NCBI GenBank assembly: GCA_001949185.1
Contig: BDGG01000007.1
Location: forward strand, 1,500,215 to 1,564,214
DNA from: Ramazzottius varieornatus
Taxonomy: Eukaryota > Tardigrada > Eutardigrada > Parachela > Ramazzottiidae
Length of the DNA: 64,000 nt
Reading direction: 5' to 3'
The translations under genes and the position numbers were made by a program. The stretch's first letter is position 1, and the number at the start of each line of letters is the position of its first letter. Below the pieces are notes generated by a model. It made no database searches. It was given only the letters and a program-made list of their open reading frames with translations, and was not told the DNA's origin. Below, piece after piece: positions 1-12,871 of this stretch.

Positions 1-438
1 CCCTTCCCTCTCTTGTTTCGCTAATTTCTTCCGCAGCCATTGGAGCCTCCTGTTCACTTCCGCTCCTCTCACTGTTCTCCAGCTGGCTCCGTCGCAACCT
101 AAATGGGGCATAACACAAACGCTCCAACAACCTTCCGTACTTGTCCAAATATCAGGATAGTTCGTCAAGTCGTGTTACGCGTCTACGGTGTAGTATTTCC
201 ATGGAACATACTTGGTCGTCTATTTTCAACTGACAAATTAAAGAAGGGAAAATGCCGGTGTGGCGCAGGGGCTTACGGTATAACTGGCGCTGCACGTTGG
301 CGCATGGCGACAGGAGCGCCACCGTCACAGGGTAAAGCTTGGCCAATTGCGGCAGCCGGAAGTGTCTCATCGTGGTTTCCTGACAAATAAAAAGTTCCTC
401 ACGTTTACTCTCGTACCACACTGTTCTCACGCCGTAGG

Positions 439-2100
439 TTAAACCATTGACAAACCTGTCGCTATCGGGACGATCTGCTGGGCAGACATTGTTTGACAAG
501 GCGAGGCGGACAGCAGTTGGGGGGTAGAGAGGGACTTGAGGAAGGGCATCGGCATGGGCAATGTGACGGGCTGACGCTGGTGCAGGGCCCGGGCCAGAGG
601 TTGGGGAGCAGCCTGGGCACTACGGCGCTGCACTTGCCCTTCCTGCCAGAAAGCATCAAAGTCTTGCACCTTAGTCAAGAGCCCAACTTCAAGTGTCCAT
701 TAGTCACAGGCAGCCACATGCCACACGTCAACTGCACTTAGCCGTAAAACTCTCGCTCCCTTGTACTTTATAACGGGAGAGCGGAGCAATTTTCACCCGT
801 CTCCTCCATCCATGGTAGAAACGCCTCAACTTACCGGCCAGCTTACTTCCTGCGCCGAGTGAGCCATCGCATCGGTGACCGGCGACTCTCTTTCCAAATG
901 TGGATGGATGACGGTGTCCACCCAGTTCACACCATTGCCGCCCTCTTCGTCCTTTGCCCCAAGCGTATCCAGGAATGGTAAGCTCAAGCTGAAACGTCAA
1001 ACTCCGGGCATTTCATGGACACTACACTAAAATCACCCCATCACTGGGTATAGGTTGGACGATTGACCAACAGTTTGCGAGTGAGACCGCATTAATTAGT
1101 CAGTTCTCCATCTTGTCACGTGCTTCCAAATTAATTTGCTTTACTATGGATATCAAAGATGACAATTACGACGGGAGACCTGTATACCTGCGTGAGAGCG
1201 ACGCGGTGTCAGAAGACATAAGAGAAGGCAAAGAAGAGGGATCAGACAAGATTTGTAGCACTGCGTTGGAAGGATACTTGGGCTGCTCATCGGCCAAGAG
1301 CGCTGCAACATGGCTAGCCGGCTTCATCGTGTCCGTCCAGCTTTCTTCTTGCCAGTCGGCATCGCCCATCATGGCCCCATTCAGCTTAATGACCACCGTC
1401 GCCTCTAATACCTCTTGGCTCCACGCCTCCATCTCCAGTAAATTGCTAGGTCCGAAAGGTCTTGCCAAGCAGCAAAGGTCGTCCTTTCCTTGGACACTGC
1501 GGGGACACTGCAGGTGATGAGGCTAATATCAGCCCTTCAGGATGTGGCCAGAGCGGCAGCGCCGTGTGACTAGGATAACACAATCAAAGGTTCGTGTCAA
1601 TAAGACGGAGGGTAGGTTCTATCATTATGCCACAATCGACAGCAATCAGCTAATTTCCGGACCCGCAGCCTTTCTAGCCACAGCTCAATGCAGTGCCAAT
1701 ATTTTCCCTAGCCTGTACAATACTGCTGGGAGGTCGCTAGGTACTTGCCACCCTTTGATCTCTCCACAGGAAGGGCCAAACATTGCACCGTATCACAGGC
1801 GCAACATGCCGTCGCTGGGCAAGGCCTCAAACAACGACCAACAGCCACTGCTGACAGTACTTTGCTGTTATGAGGCTGGGGAGGAGGCTGCAGTTGCTGG
1901 AGCAAGTATCCTCCAGGCGCCGTCGCTCTCCACCACTCTGGCTTCATCAGCAGCCTTGCCATCGTTACCGTCAAATTCTGTCAGACGTCGTCCAATTTCC
2001 CAGCAGTAACGATTTAGCTGGTCCACTGTCAACGATCTGCAAACTTACCTTGCGGCGACTGTGTGGATATCAAATCAAAGATGATGACGTCCGTCTCCCA
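439..2100 (-). CDS. Unidentified minus-strand gene, discontinuous candidate exons
   Basis: I do not recognise this gene. Three minus-strand stretches have coding-like codon use (mostly G or C in the third position, G-rich first position). One lies around 2100-2049 and ends at a good donor (CAAG then GTAAGT). Its frame continues after an acceptor near 1980 into an acidic segment containing EFDGNDGKAADEARVV. A second runs from about 1499 to 1200 behind a CCCCGCAG acceptor and is rich in Glu, Ala and Val, with the segment MEAWSQEVLEATVV. A third (about 680-451) is Gln/Pro/Ala-rich and begins near KVQDFDAFWQEG. The pieces could belong to one gene running off the left edge, but I could not join all phases and see no named domain. 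The third stretch could equally be spurious. The start codon was not found. Confidence 0.3.
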
Positions 2101-2474
2101 ATAATGGCTTACTGTACATCACTTTCCTCCCTCGTTCCCGTAGTCAAACGAATAATTTATCAAGTACAGTATTCCTCGCTTAATCGACTCTCTGTCTCTT
2201 CTGCTGCCTGCAAAATACAACATAGCGTCACTGTCCCACAGTTGTCCGATCTCCAGGGCACATGAAACAACATCGTTTGCATCTCCGGCACAACTCGCTT
2301 CGGCCGTCGGGAATAAGCAAACAAACAAACTACCTCGATCCATAATAACGTCAGGGTGATTGTCGTATGTCCACTGCTTTCAACGATGCCAACATCCACA
2401 TTTATGCTTCACCTTACAACCTCCAGCTGGCTAGCTGGTGCCATCCAGTCCTCCCGTTTATGGTCATTCCTTGA

Positions 2475-5400
2475 ATGGCGCCAGAGGATGAAACTCTAGA
2501 GGATTTACTGTTGAATTGTGGGGCGCAGGTCCGCAGGATACTCTTCCACATCTCACAGTTCCAAGGGCCAAGGCTATGACAATGTGCGGGGGCGTGGCTG
2601 GGCCCATTAGCCACTGCCCACCGATCGGCAAGCAACAGGTTGCTGAATGGTGCGCGACGTCATTTTTGCGATGACGCCATAAGCCTCTTCTTTTCCAGAT
2701 GGAAAATTTGGTGTTAAAAGTTAAAAGTTCAAAATCTTCTTCTCCCAGATCCATCTGATTTGCCTTGTTATCTGTAGCAGTACTAGTTGCCTTTGGCACT
2801 GGATAAAGCTCCTGGCTCAACCTCACTGTACCCAACGGAAGCGACTGGACGGAGGAGACAATCGGTGGTGATGGCTTTTTCATCAACACAGATGAGCACG
2901 ATGAAATCTTCAAGTGAGTTGTATACCACGATCCACCGGACCAACCGGATGGAAGGTTTTAAGTCTCTTAGGTGGTTCTTGTTCCGAGTAAATCTCGATA
3001 GACGTACTACGTAATCCTTTTTGCGTAGCAGCAATGAATTTATTAATCATCTCTTTCTGGCAATTCTGTGTGTTGAAGGAAAAGCCCCAGCAGCTCTGAA
3101 AGCCCTCAGGAAGGAGTTCCCGGACATTGCACCAGATGTCGTTGCGTTGATGTTTGAAAGGTTCGTTCTCATCTGGGCCGATCTAGCGACAAAAATCTGA
3201 TACTCTGCTCGAGCGTACCAGCGATAATGTCGCGGGAGAAGTACATGACGTCCGCTTACGTTATGCGCCATTATAAGCGAAATCTGCGCCACTTCTGCAA
3301 ATTAATATGATATCTATCCAAGATTCCAGGCGATGCGCAGGCTCGTCCATCCATCTTGGTAATGTCATTTTGTATTATGTAGCTCCAATGGAGACGCCAT
3401 GCAAGCTAGAGCTTACCTCCAGGAAATGCAGGTGGATCTCTTGCGCCAGAAGTTGGCAACAACGGATCAGGCGGATAGTGGCAGCCAACTGAGCGAGGCC
3501 ATTCCTACTGCTGTAGACCATCCGGCCACTCCGCAGGTGGACACAACTCTGTCCGCTTCGGCCAGTCAGACGGGGCAGAAAGGTTGCAGCCTGAGCGGTG
3601 GATCAATGGTTCCTACGGAAAATGATAGTGTCCTTGCCTGGCAGTGCGGTAGTCAATTGGCCAACGCAGCTCGAGTCCATCTTGGTAGCCTAAGCCATCG
3701 TCCAGACGGCGATCCGAATGACACGCAGTCGGTAAAGCCAGGTCAAAGAAATTCACCAGCCTCAATAATCTAGCCAGGTTGCGAGCTCGAAGCCTGTGCT
3801 AAGCTCGCCAGGCTGTTCTCAGAATGGACGTGTCGAAATTACAACCTCTCTGTCCTCTTGTAGAGTTGTCCTACCGACGATGATTCCGGTACGGCTGATC
3901 ATATCATTCAGCCTGTCTCTCAGCCAGAAGCTGCGGTAGACTTCTTGCAGTCTTGGAAGGCTTCGAGGGAGGGATTTGAGGGTGGTGGAGCGGCCCAAGA
4001 ATGGGCACATGACCAGCGCCAAGAAACAGCAGACTTGTGGGAATCCAACGGGCTTTTCCCTATGCAGCTGACATTGGACAAGGAGCTGGCCTGCCAGCTG
4101 ATCATGTCCTTCGGACTGATGCAAGTCCCCATCAATGTCAACCACAGAGGTTGCCGCTACCTGATACTGTAGCTCATCCTGGGGAAGAGTGTGCGGTAAC
4201 TTGTTTTGCGTTCTGTAGAAGACTTAAAAGTGGATCTGGATCGCTGTGCTGCCTATGCTCTGTACCTTGCTTGGAAGAGCACGCAGGAAAAGTACATACT
4301 ACCTACCACCAGTGACGAGCAATTTCAAGGTGCCACTACTTCACATTGATAGATAGTCAACGATTGGAATCTGGCTCATACAGTATTGCGCTTGCAGATT
4401 CAAAACTGGCCGAAGCGCTGCAGGAGCTCGAGCATGAGACGTACGCCGAAGGGACACTAAAGCAAACGGCCTTTAGTCAAATCATGGATGAGACGTATGC
4501 CCTCAATCTACTGGGTAAAGAATCGGTATGCATGATAGCTCTATTTCCGTAACTTGATACAATAATTATACCCTGTGTGTGGACTGGTCGTAGGAAGCTC
4601 GGGGAATGCAGATGAACTCGGCTCTGAAATATCAGACAGAAAGTAATTTAGAATCAAAGTGGGTCGACGTTCTTCTGAAGGCTCACAAGTAAGTAGTCTT
4701 CTGACCGATGATGTTACTAAACGATCGTTCTCGCTTTTAAACTAGTATCCATCTCTAGTGTGGATGATGATTCAGCTTTGCCACATTCCAGTGGAAATGT
4801 CCGCAACGTCTACGCTAGTAACCTCCCTAAGCCTGTCGTTGGTCTACCGGACGAGGTTTGTCAGCGCCAGCGTTGCTTTTGAACCAAACATCTGCGGACT
4901 TTCGGTTAAATGTTGATTTGGACTTTGTAGGGTGGAAGAAGCAGGCTGACCGTCGAAGCCGACACGTTTGTACCAGCTGCCATGCAGCTGAATGTTAAGC
5001 CTGTGAACTTCCCTGGCACGGGCTTGCCTTCGGGCAGAACAAACAAAGAGGTGGACTACTATGGTCATCGTCAAGAAGCGCTAGAGCTGCAGCGCAAAGC
5101 GGTCCAGCTGGGTGCCAGAGCAGGTTCGCATTGCATTTTTTTGTCTTGTTGCCTTCGCAGCTTTCCGCACGTTTTTCCCTCTCTCCGTGAGCAGGCGCGT
5201 CTTACCGTGACAAGAAGCTTGGTGGCGGTGCTGCTGCGTATTACTTGCAGAAGGTAAGCATCAAGTTTCTCGCAGCAAATTACCACCGTATGTGTGCTGC
5301 GTTATATTCGTCCACTGTAGTCAGCGTGGGTTGATGGAACCCTTACTGACTGTAGTGCTTCACTTGATCGTGTTGTGGTTTGTGGACGCCGTTAATGTTG

Positions 5401-5906
5401 TCAATCTTGCAGAGCCACGAGACCAGAGCGATGGCCAAGGACGCTCATGTTGCTGCCTCGTTAGACATTCTCAGTACGTATCTTGCCGGGTTTTCTTGAT
5501 GTCCACAGACGTGTCGCTAACGGTCGGCTTTGACGGGTCAAGTTCTTTGCAGGTACGCAAAACTTGAATGCCAGTGATGGGGAAGTGGACTTGCACGGTT
5601 TACGAGCCGACGAAGTGTCCTATGCCTTGGACCTCTTTTTCCAACGTAAGCACAACAAGAAAGAGCTCAAAATCATTTCCGGTGTGGGTCGACACAGCAA
5701 GAATGGCGCGGGAACTTCCGAAGTTCGTCGCCAGGTGGCTGCTTACCTCAAGCGTCACGCATTTCCGTACGTATCTTTTTTGCATAGAACGCAGCAGCCC
5801 ACTTGCCTACCGTCCTTCTGCATTTCTTCTCAGATACGAAGAAGGACCCCCTGACGGTGTCTTTTACGTGCAGAAGTGGCAAAAATTAATGGCTCGTCCA
5901 CCTTGA
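2475..5906 (+). CDS. N4BP2-like CUE / DUF1771 / Smr-domain protein
   Basis: Exons joined in phase: 2809?-2913, 3029-3160, 3383-3731, 3864-4149, 4219-4329, 4353-4525, 4594-4688, 4759-4855, 4931-5123, 5195-5253, 5413-5473, 5553-5766 and 5834-5906 (TGA). Exon 2 encodes a CUE-like helix set (ALKALRKEFPDIAPDVVALM). Exons from 4931 give a DUF1771 block (YYGHRQEALELQRKA, then YRDKKLGGGAAAYYLQKS). Exon 5553 starts a Smr domain (EVDLHGLRADEV; later IISGVGRHSKNG). In N4BP2-family proteins this CUE/DUF1771/Smr order accompanies nucleic-acid binding or nicking; the Smr loop here reads SGVGRHS. The 5' end is unresolved. An ATG at 2475 opens a short frame (MAPEDETLEDLLL) that could be the first exon, but I could not connect it to 2809. 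No P-loop kinase domain, as found in vertebrate N4BP2, was seen upstream. The donor at 4149 is weak. Confidence 0.75.
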
Positions 5907-6707
5907 CCAAGCCTCTGTTTGAGACTTTGCGGCAAGTTTCCAACCTTGTTCCGTTTGTTGCTCAATGTTTCGTTAGGCACACTCGTCAAGACAAAAATCC
6001 AACGAACCATTGAGCCCCATTGAGCCTAAATGTTCGAGTCAGTGAGTAAATCTGTCCCCGAGGACTTTAAACTTTGCTACAGTAGTTTTTCATCTGTATT
6101 CCTGTGGCCGATTGAAAATCTCTAGACTAGAATCAATTGTACAGCGGCAACTCGATACCCAAGCAGCAAACTCAACCAGAGCGTTGTATCACCTGGCGCC
6201 CGCTGTGAGGCTACTTTCAGCCAGTTACGGGTATGTACACTGAAAATGTGCGCCACTAGGGAAAATAATCTTGTGGAGCATGCTCGCTGGGTTCCAAGCT
6301 CCCAAATCCGCCGACCATAAAGCGGGTTGATCCTATAGTGTATATCGCTCCATTTCTGAAACATCAGACGAGTCTGAAGAGACGAGGGTAATAACGCTTC
6401 CACGCGCTATTCTCTGGCAGACTTTATCCGACCAAAGAGTGACTACTACAACGAAGCGGAAAATAGAATAATTTAGTCAGGGGATGATACGAATGAAGCG
6501 CAGCATTTTTTATCGTCGAAAAGAATGACATGAAAGGATAAAACAAGCTAGCCCTCAAAATGAGAACGGCACAACCATCGAAAAGTCTTTCAAAGGTGTG
6601 AAAGACGCTCATATAGCGTGCAGAACACAAGTCTTGGTCTTTGCAACGAAAAAAAGAACAGAGAGGTGGTAGTAGAAGATTACAAAGAGAGCGCCAGACG
6701 CCGACAA
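5907..6707. other. Intergenic spacer between convergent genes
   Basis: This is the space between the 3' ends of the Smr gene and eEF1A. It presumably holds both 3'UTRs. I found no convincing exon or RNA gene in it; short ORFs on both strands have no recognisable content. Confidence 0.5.
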
Positions 6708-8748
<2,041 letters not shown>

Positions 8749-8753
8749 CTAGT

Positions 8754-9310
8754 CTGGAAACCAAAACGACGAGGGATTATAATATAGACTTCCAAGCAGG
8801 CGATCAGCTGGCCAACAACATGCGCCAGAGCACCGGAATCTTCTTTTCGCCCTGCTCAACGGATTATCTGTCCTTCAGCCCCTTGTTTCCAACAACTCAT
8901 AGAATCCTAGATTCCGAAACAAGTTGGGGAAGCATTGGGGAAAGATGGCGACCACAGTAAAGACAGCTTTACCGGCCGGGTACTCCACTCCCATTGAACG
9001 AACCAACGCTAATTCAATTTATGACTGGCTCAACACTGTCTCTAGCTCCACCCTCTCAATCGAAACGTGGCAGTGTATATTAAATATCTGTTTCAGTTTT
9101 CTAAACTCATTCTCCCATTCTCTTCCGGAGAACATTGTACCCCAAGACTCAGAGATTCAACAGTGCTAGTGCAATTTAAATCAAGGCGAGTCCCCACTCA
9201 ATTTCGAAAATTAGGCAGCGTCAGATCCCTCAAGTTTGGTCTCAATCATACAGGCAAACTGCCACCCCAAACCACGCTATAATCCTAGCAGAGCTGTAAA
9301 TAAACTTACC
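8754..9310 (-). other. Probable 5'UTR intron of eEF1A
   Basis: On the minus strand a strong donor (AAAG then GTAAGT) lies at 9310/9309. A pyrimidine-rich acceptor (TTTCCAG) sits about 20 bases upstream of the eEF1A ATG. Together they define a roughly 555-base intron in the leader. A first intron in the 5'UTR is common in animal eEF1A genes. The transcription start would lie upstream, around 9.4-9.6 kb, and I did not identify a core promoter. Transcript data are needed to confirm it. Confidence 0.5.
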
Positions 9311-10191
9311 TTTTTCGGAAAGAAGTCGAGGAGGATATCCCGTGAAGGTAGGAAGGTACGACGCTTTGCGCGATGAATTGCCGGTGAGATGCCCAGAAGG
9401 TCCGATGTACGCCAAGGAAATTGCCGACTGACTGACGAAATTTTTTGGAATTCGTGGTGCGTGGATGTTGCGATAAGGCGAGACGAGTCGAGCTTCAGCG
9501 CCTCAGCCACGCCTTTCGATGACTCGAGACTGGATCATCATTATGAGCCGCACAGGGCGGAGCTGGAGTGCGCTGAATCTGAGTCGGCTGGGGAAATCGA
9601 CTCGAGCCATCATATGCTTCCAGTTCCAGAAGCTGGGTCATATCACGTGCTCGGCTGACTAATAAGATTTTGACTCATCCACGGCTTTATAGATTATGGA
9701 CCTATGTATGGTTTAAGATGAATGATTGATGTTTCCCCAATCCCTTTGTCAGTCGTACTCCTTTGTCTGTGCTTGACATCACGTCGATACGTCATTCGGG
9801 CCTGTGATATTGCAAATGCGATCAACCGTTCCCTGCTGTGGATTGCGGACTGTGTGGGATCTTTTTCCGGGATCGGGAGCGAAAGGCGGAACCTACAGCA
9901 GTTTCGCTGTAGTCCAAGCTGGACTATAGCCGGTTATCGCCCGGGTACGGTCGGTATGCGATCTATTCTCGTCAGCTTACCAGTTGAGAATCCTACGCTA
10001 GGTATCGAGACTGAGATGGGGTACTGTACGTGACCACCGACACTTTCTTTTACAGGCTATGCGGAAGTACCCGACGAGGGAGTCATGCTTACGAAGAGGC
10101 CGCGAACGGGAAAGGGTTTGTGCAAAGGAGATCACTCCACAGAGTACGACCGAAGGGGTATTGTCTATCAAAGAAACCACAAAACAACGAA
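9311..10191. other. Region upstream of eEF1A, no gene seen
   Basis: This stretch should contain the eEF1A first exon and promoter (minus strand) and the 3'UTR of the TARP-like gene. Short ORFs on both strands show no recognisable domain or splice consistency. Confidence 0.4.
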
Positions 10192-12871
10192 CTATGAGTG
10201 ATCCAAGGCCGCCATCTCTGTTAAAGAAGCAGCCGGATCCTCTCCGTTGGACGAAGGCATCTTCTTGGGACGCCGTTTGCGGGAAAAGAATGCGAAAACG
10301 AGTCCGGCGACGTAGAAGGCTGCACAAGCCACACATGCCAAAACGAAGGAAAACCCAAAATGGGATACGGATGCCGCAGGATGCCTGTCAAGCACACAGG
10401 GTATGATTATCCTTTCTATCCCAAAGAGCCAGATACGATAGGTGAGCGAGTTCCAGCAAGGACCCATAATTGTAACAAATCACATCTCAACTATGTACTG
10501 GCTGCTTTTTGAGTTTTACTATATTAGTGCACTTGGCATATACTGTAGGTGTCCATGCTTACGTACCTGAAGGGAAGATGGGCTTGTTCGTAGCTGACGG
10601 AGCTGACCAGGACTTCTATACAAACCAGGACACACGTGGCCGAGGTTAGATGGAGAAGAGCCGTCACTCTGCGGTACCACAGGAAGGGACTATCTTCGTC
10701 CAGACTGTAGAAGGCCAGGCATTGTCCAACCACCATCAGGATCAGCGCCAGTGTAGAAAATGCCACTTCGCTCCTCGTGTAATCTACAACGAATGCAGTC
10801 ACCGGGATGTCGATCCATTGAAACGTTTTCGGATCGGGTGTACTTACTCAAGCTATTCTGATCGAAATCATGCTTCATCTGGTCAGACTCGACATCGGAA
10901 GGAAATAGTATGTGTCGCTGGCATTGAGCTAGGGAGAGGGTCAAACTTTAGGGACAGCAGGAAGACAAGTGGCAATGTGGAGTCGATCAACACGAACAGC
11001 TATACCGCGTGGATAAGTTCCGGTACGATATATACTTACTATCTATTCGGAAGGGATGTGTTTCATTCCGGAAGTCGATGTTGCATCTGTTCAGAATACA
11101 TTCAGCTTTGTTTCATCTGCCCATGGGTGGTACTTTTGGCCTCCTGGCCGCTTCTTCGTCCAATTTTTATGCAATCCATATGGTCATTGAAGATTGCATA
11201 AAAATTGGACGACGAAGCGGCCAGGAGGCCAAAAGTTCCACCCATGGGCGGATGAAACAAAGCTTGTAAGCTTGCTGGTTCAAGGGGAGAACCGGTAAAG
11301 GGTCTCTTACATTCTCCATACACCGGAATGGCTAGCCATCCTCCACAATTTGTCGTGCGAAAGGTAGGTTCCTCCGGGATTTATGACGATTAGCCAGTAA
11401 TCGGTACAGACCTTTAAAAGAAAAGTCAGCTGTCATCTTAGGAAACACTGTCAAATATGATCAAGACTTTTTTCATTCGAAGTACAGTTTGTGCATGCTA
11501 CCGTGTTAATTTGTGCATTGCAGGTTCTACGGCGAAAGCTATGCAATCGGATTTGCGGAATACGCCTGTTTCGGTATTAGAGTTAGCAAATGGGAGATTC
11601 CATCACGCAGTTCGTCCGACTATCATTGTGTTCAGAATCGAACACTAATTCGTGACAATTTTGGCGAGCCCAGATATCGCGGAAGTGAGGGACGCACTGT
11701 TTCTATTGAGTTGGCCCAGCTCAATTACCAGAGAATTCTGTCACCGATGCTACTTCTGGTACATGGACAATGTGGACAGAGAGACAGGGAAAGTTGTGGT
11801 ATGAAAAACGAAGGAAGCAAGTATATGTCCTAGTCGTAATGAGGATACTGCCCTGTTGACCACTGGTTATTAATCAGAAGGAAAAGCCGCAAAATGGGTA
11901 TACCGCAACGGCGGCCTTGGCAAAGACGCAAAGAAACCGGGCACTGACCACTAGACTGACATTTCCTTTGCGAAGTCGTACTAAAAATGTTGGTTCTAGA
12001 CCCCACTCTAAATTCAGAGTATTTCTGGAAAATACAGAAACAAAGTTTCGAAGTGTAGAGCACATAATGCTGTCCTTGTTTCTTGCACGTCGCTGCGACC
12101 ACGCCTTTCGTTCAAATTTAATCCTCCGAAATTCGTTTTGAAATACACGTTCTCGGTTCTAGATTCCATCAATGGTGCGTCACGCAGTCACCGAACAGGA
12201 TACGGTTAGACAATAGTGCAGTGGTCCCTATTTCACACAGACATTCACGAAATCTTGAAAAGTGACGGACTAGTGGGGTGTGGAACTTTAAAAAGCGAAT
12301 TCCAAACTCAACGGATTGACTTTCGGATAAACGATAACCATCAGTCCAAAGTTAAATCTTTGGTCTTTGACGCTACCGTCGACGATCTTTGATATATTAG
12401 AAGTGGAGAGTTGATAGCAAAATTCGAAAGAGATCGACTAGCATTCATAAAGCTTTCACCTAAACGGGCCGAGCTTACCGCTACTAGCATCAGGATCAAA
12501 CCGATCACTGTGGAGGAAGATGCAGCTAAAAGGCATTTTCGTTGGAAAGACAAATGTTGGGAAGGCGCAATGTTGTTTGCCGCCGGAAGCGGAGCCTGAT
12601 AGAGATAGGCCACATGTGGATGAGGTCGCAGCAGGTGAGAAGGTCCAGATGTCATTTGGCCTTCCGCTCCATTGCCGGATAGCAATGTTGCGTGTGCCGG
12701 CCATGTCTGGTTTACGATTGAAGCACTGTCATCACGATCTGAAGCTAATACTGCGACAGTCGGCGTGTTGGAGGCCGCTATTGATGGTTTGATCAGTGGT
12801 CCGCCGTTGAAGGCTTCTTTTGCCCCTGTCGTTTCGCTGAGGGTACCCCTTGCCGCTGCAGCAGGCTCCAT
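10192..12871 (-). CDS. Stargazin/TARP-type calcium channel gamma subunit (claudin fold, 337 aa)
   Basis: Five exons (12871-12479, 11411-11311, 11086-11040, 10846-10567, 10384-10192) sum to 1014 bases in one open frame. An N-terminal cytoplasmic stretch of about 110 residues precedes TM1 (VIGLILMLVA). Next come VCTDYWL and, further on, HSGVWRIC, which match the family signatures TDYWL and HSGLWR of CACNG proteins and the claudin W..GLW..C pattern. A glycosylation sequon NET follows. Exon 4 carries TM2 (LALILMVVGQCLAFYS) and TM3 (LHLTSATCVLVCIEVLVSS). Exon 5 carries TM4 (VLACVACAAFYVAGLVFAFF) and a basic tail. Vertebrate members traffic and modulate AMPA receptors or L-type calcium channels at the plasma membrane. 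The second loop cysteine of claudins is not obvious. The C terminus (ALDHS) lacks the TTPV-like PDZ ligand of stargazin. A simple claudin-like protein remains possible. Confidence 0.82.
11105..11263. repeat. Near-perfect inverted repeat (71-nt arms, 17-nt loop)
   Basis: Arms at 11105-11175 and 11193-11263 are reverse complements with only 3 mismatches in 71 positions, separated by a 17-base spacer. The element lies inside the intron between exons 2 and 3 of the TARP-like gene. Transcribed RNA from either strand would fold into a long hairpin. It could be a foldback/MITE-type element or a hairpin RNA source. No flanking target-site duplication was resolved. Confidence 0.9.

Noticed and set aside
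10650-11201. 183-residue plus-strand ORF
   Set aside because: It is antisense to TARP exons 2-4, lacks domain content and is explained as a shadow of the five-exon minus-strand gene.
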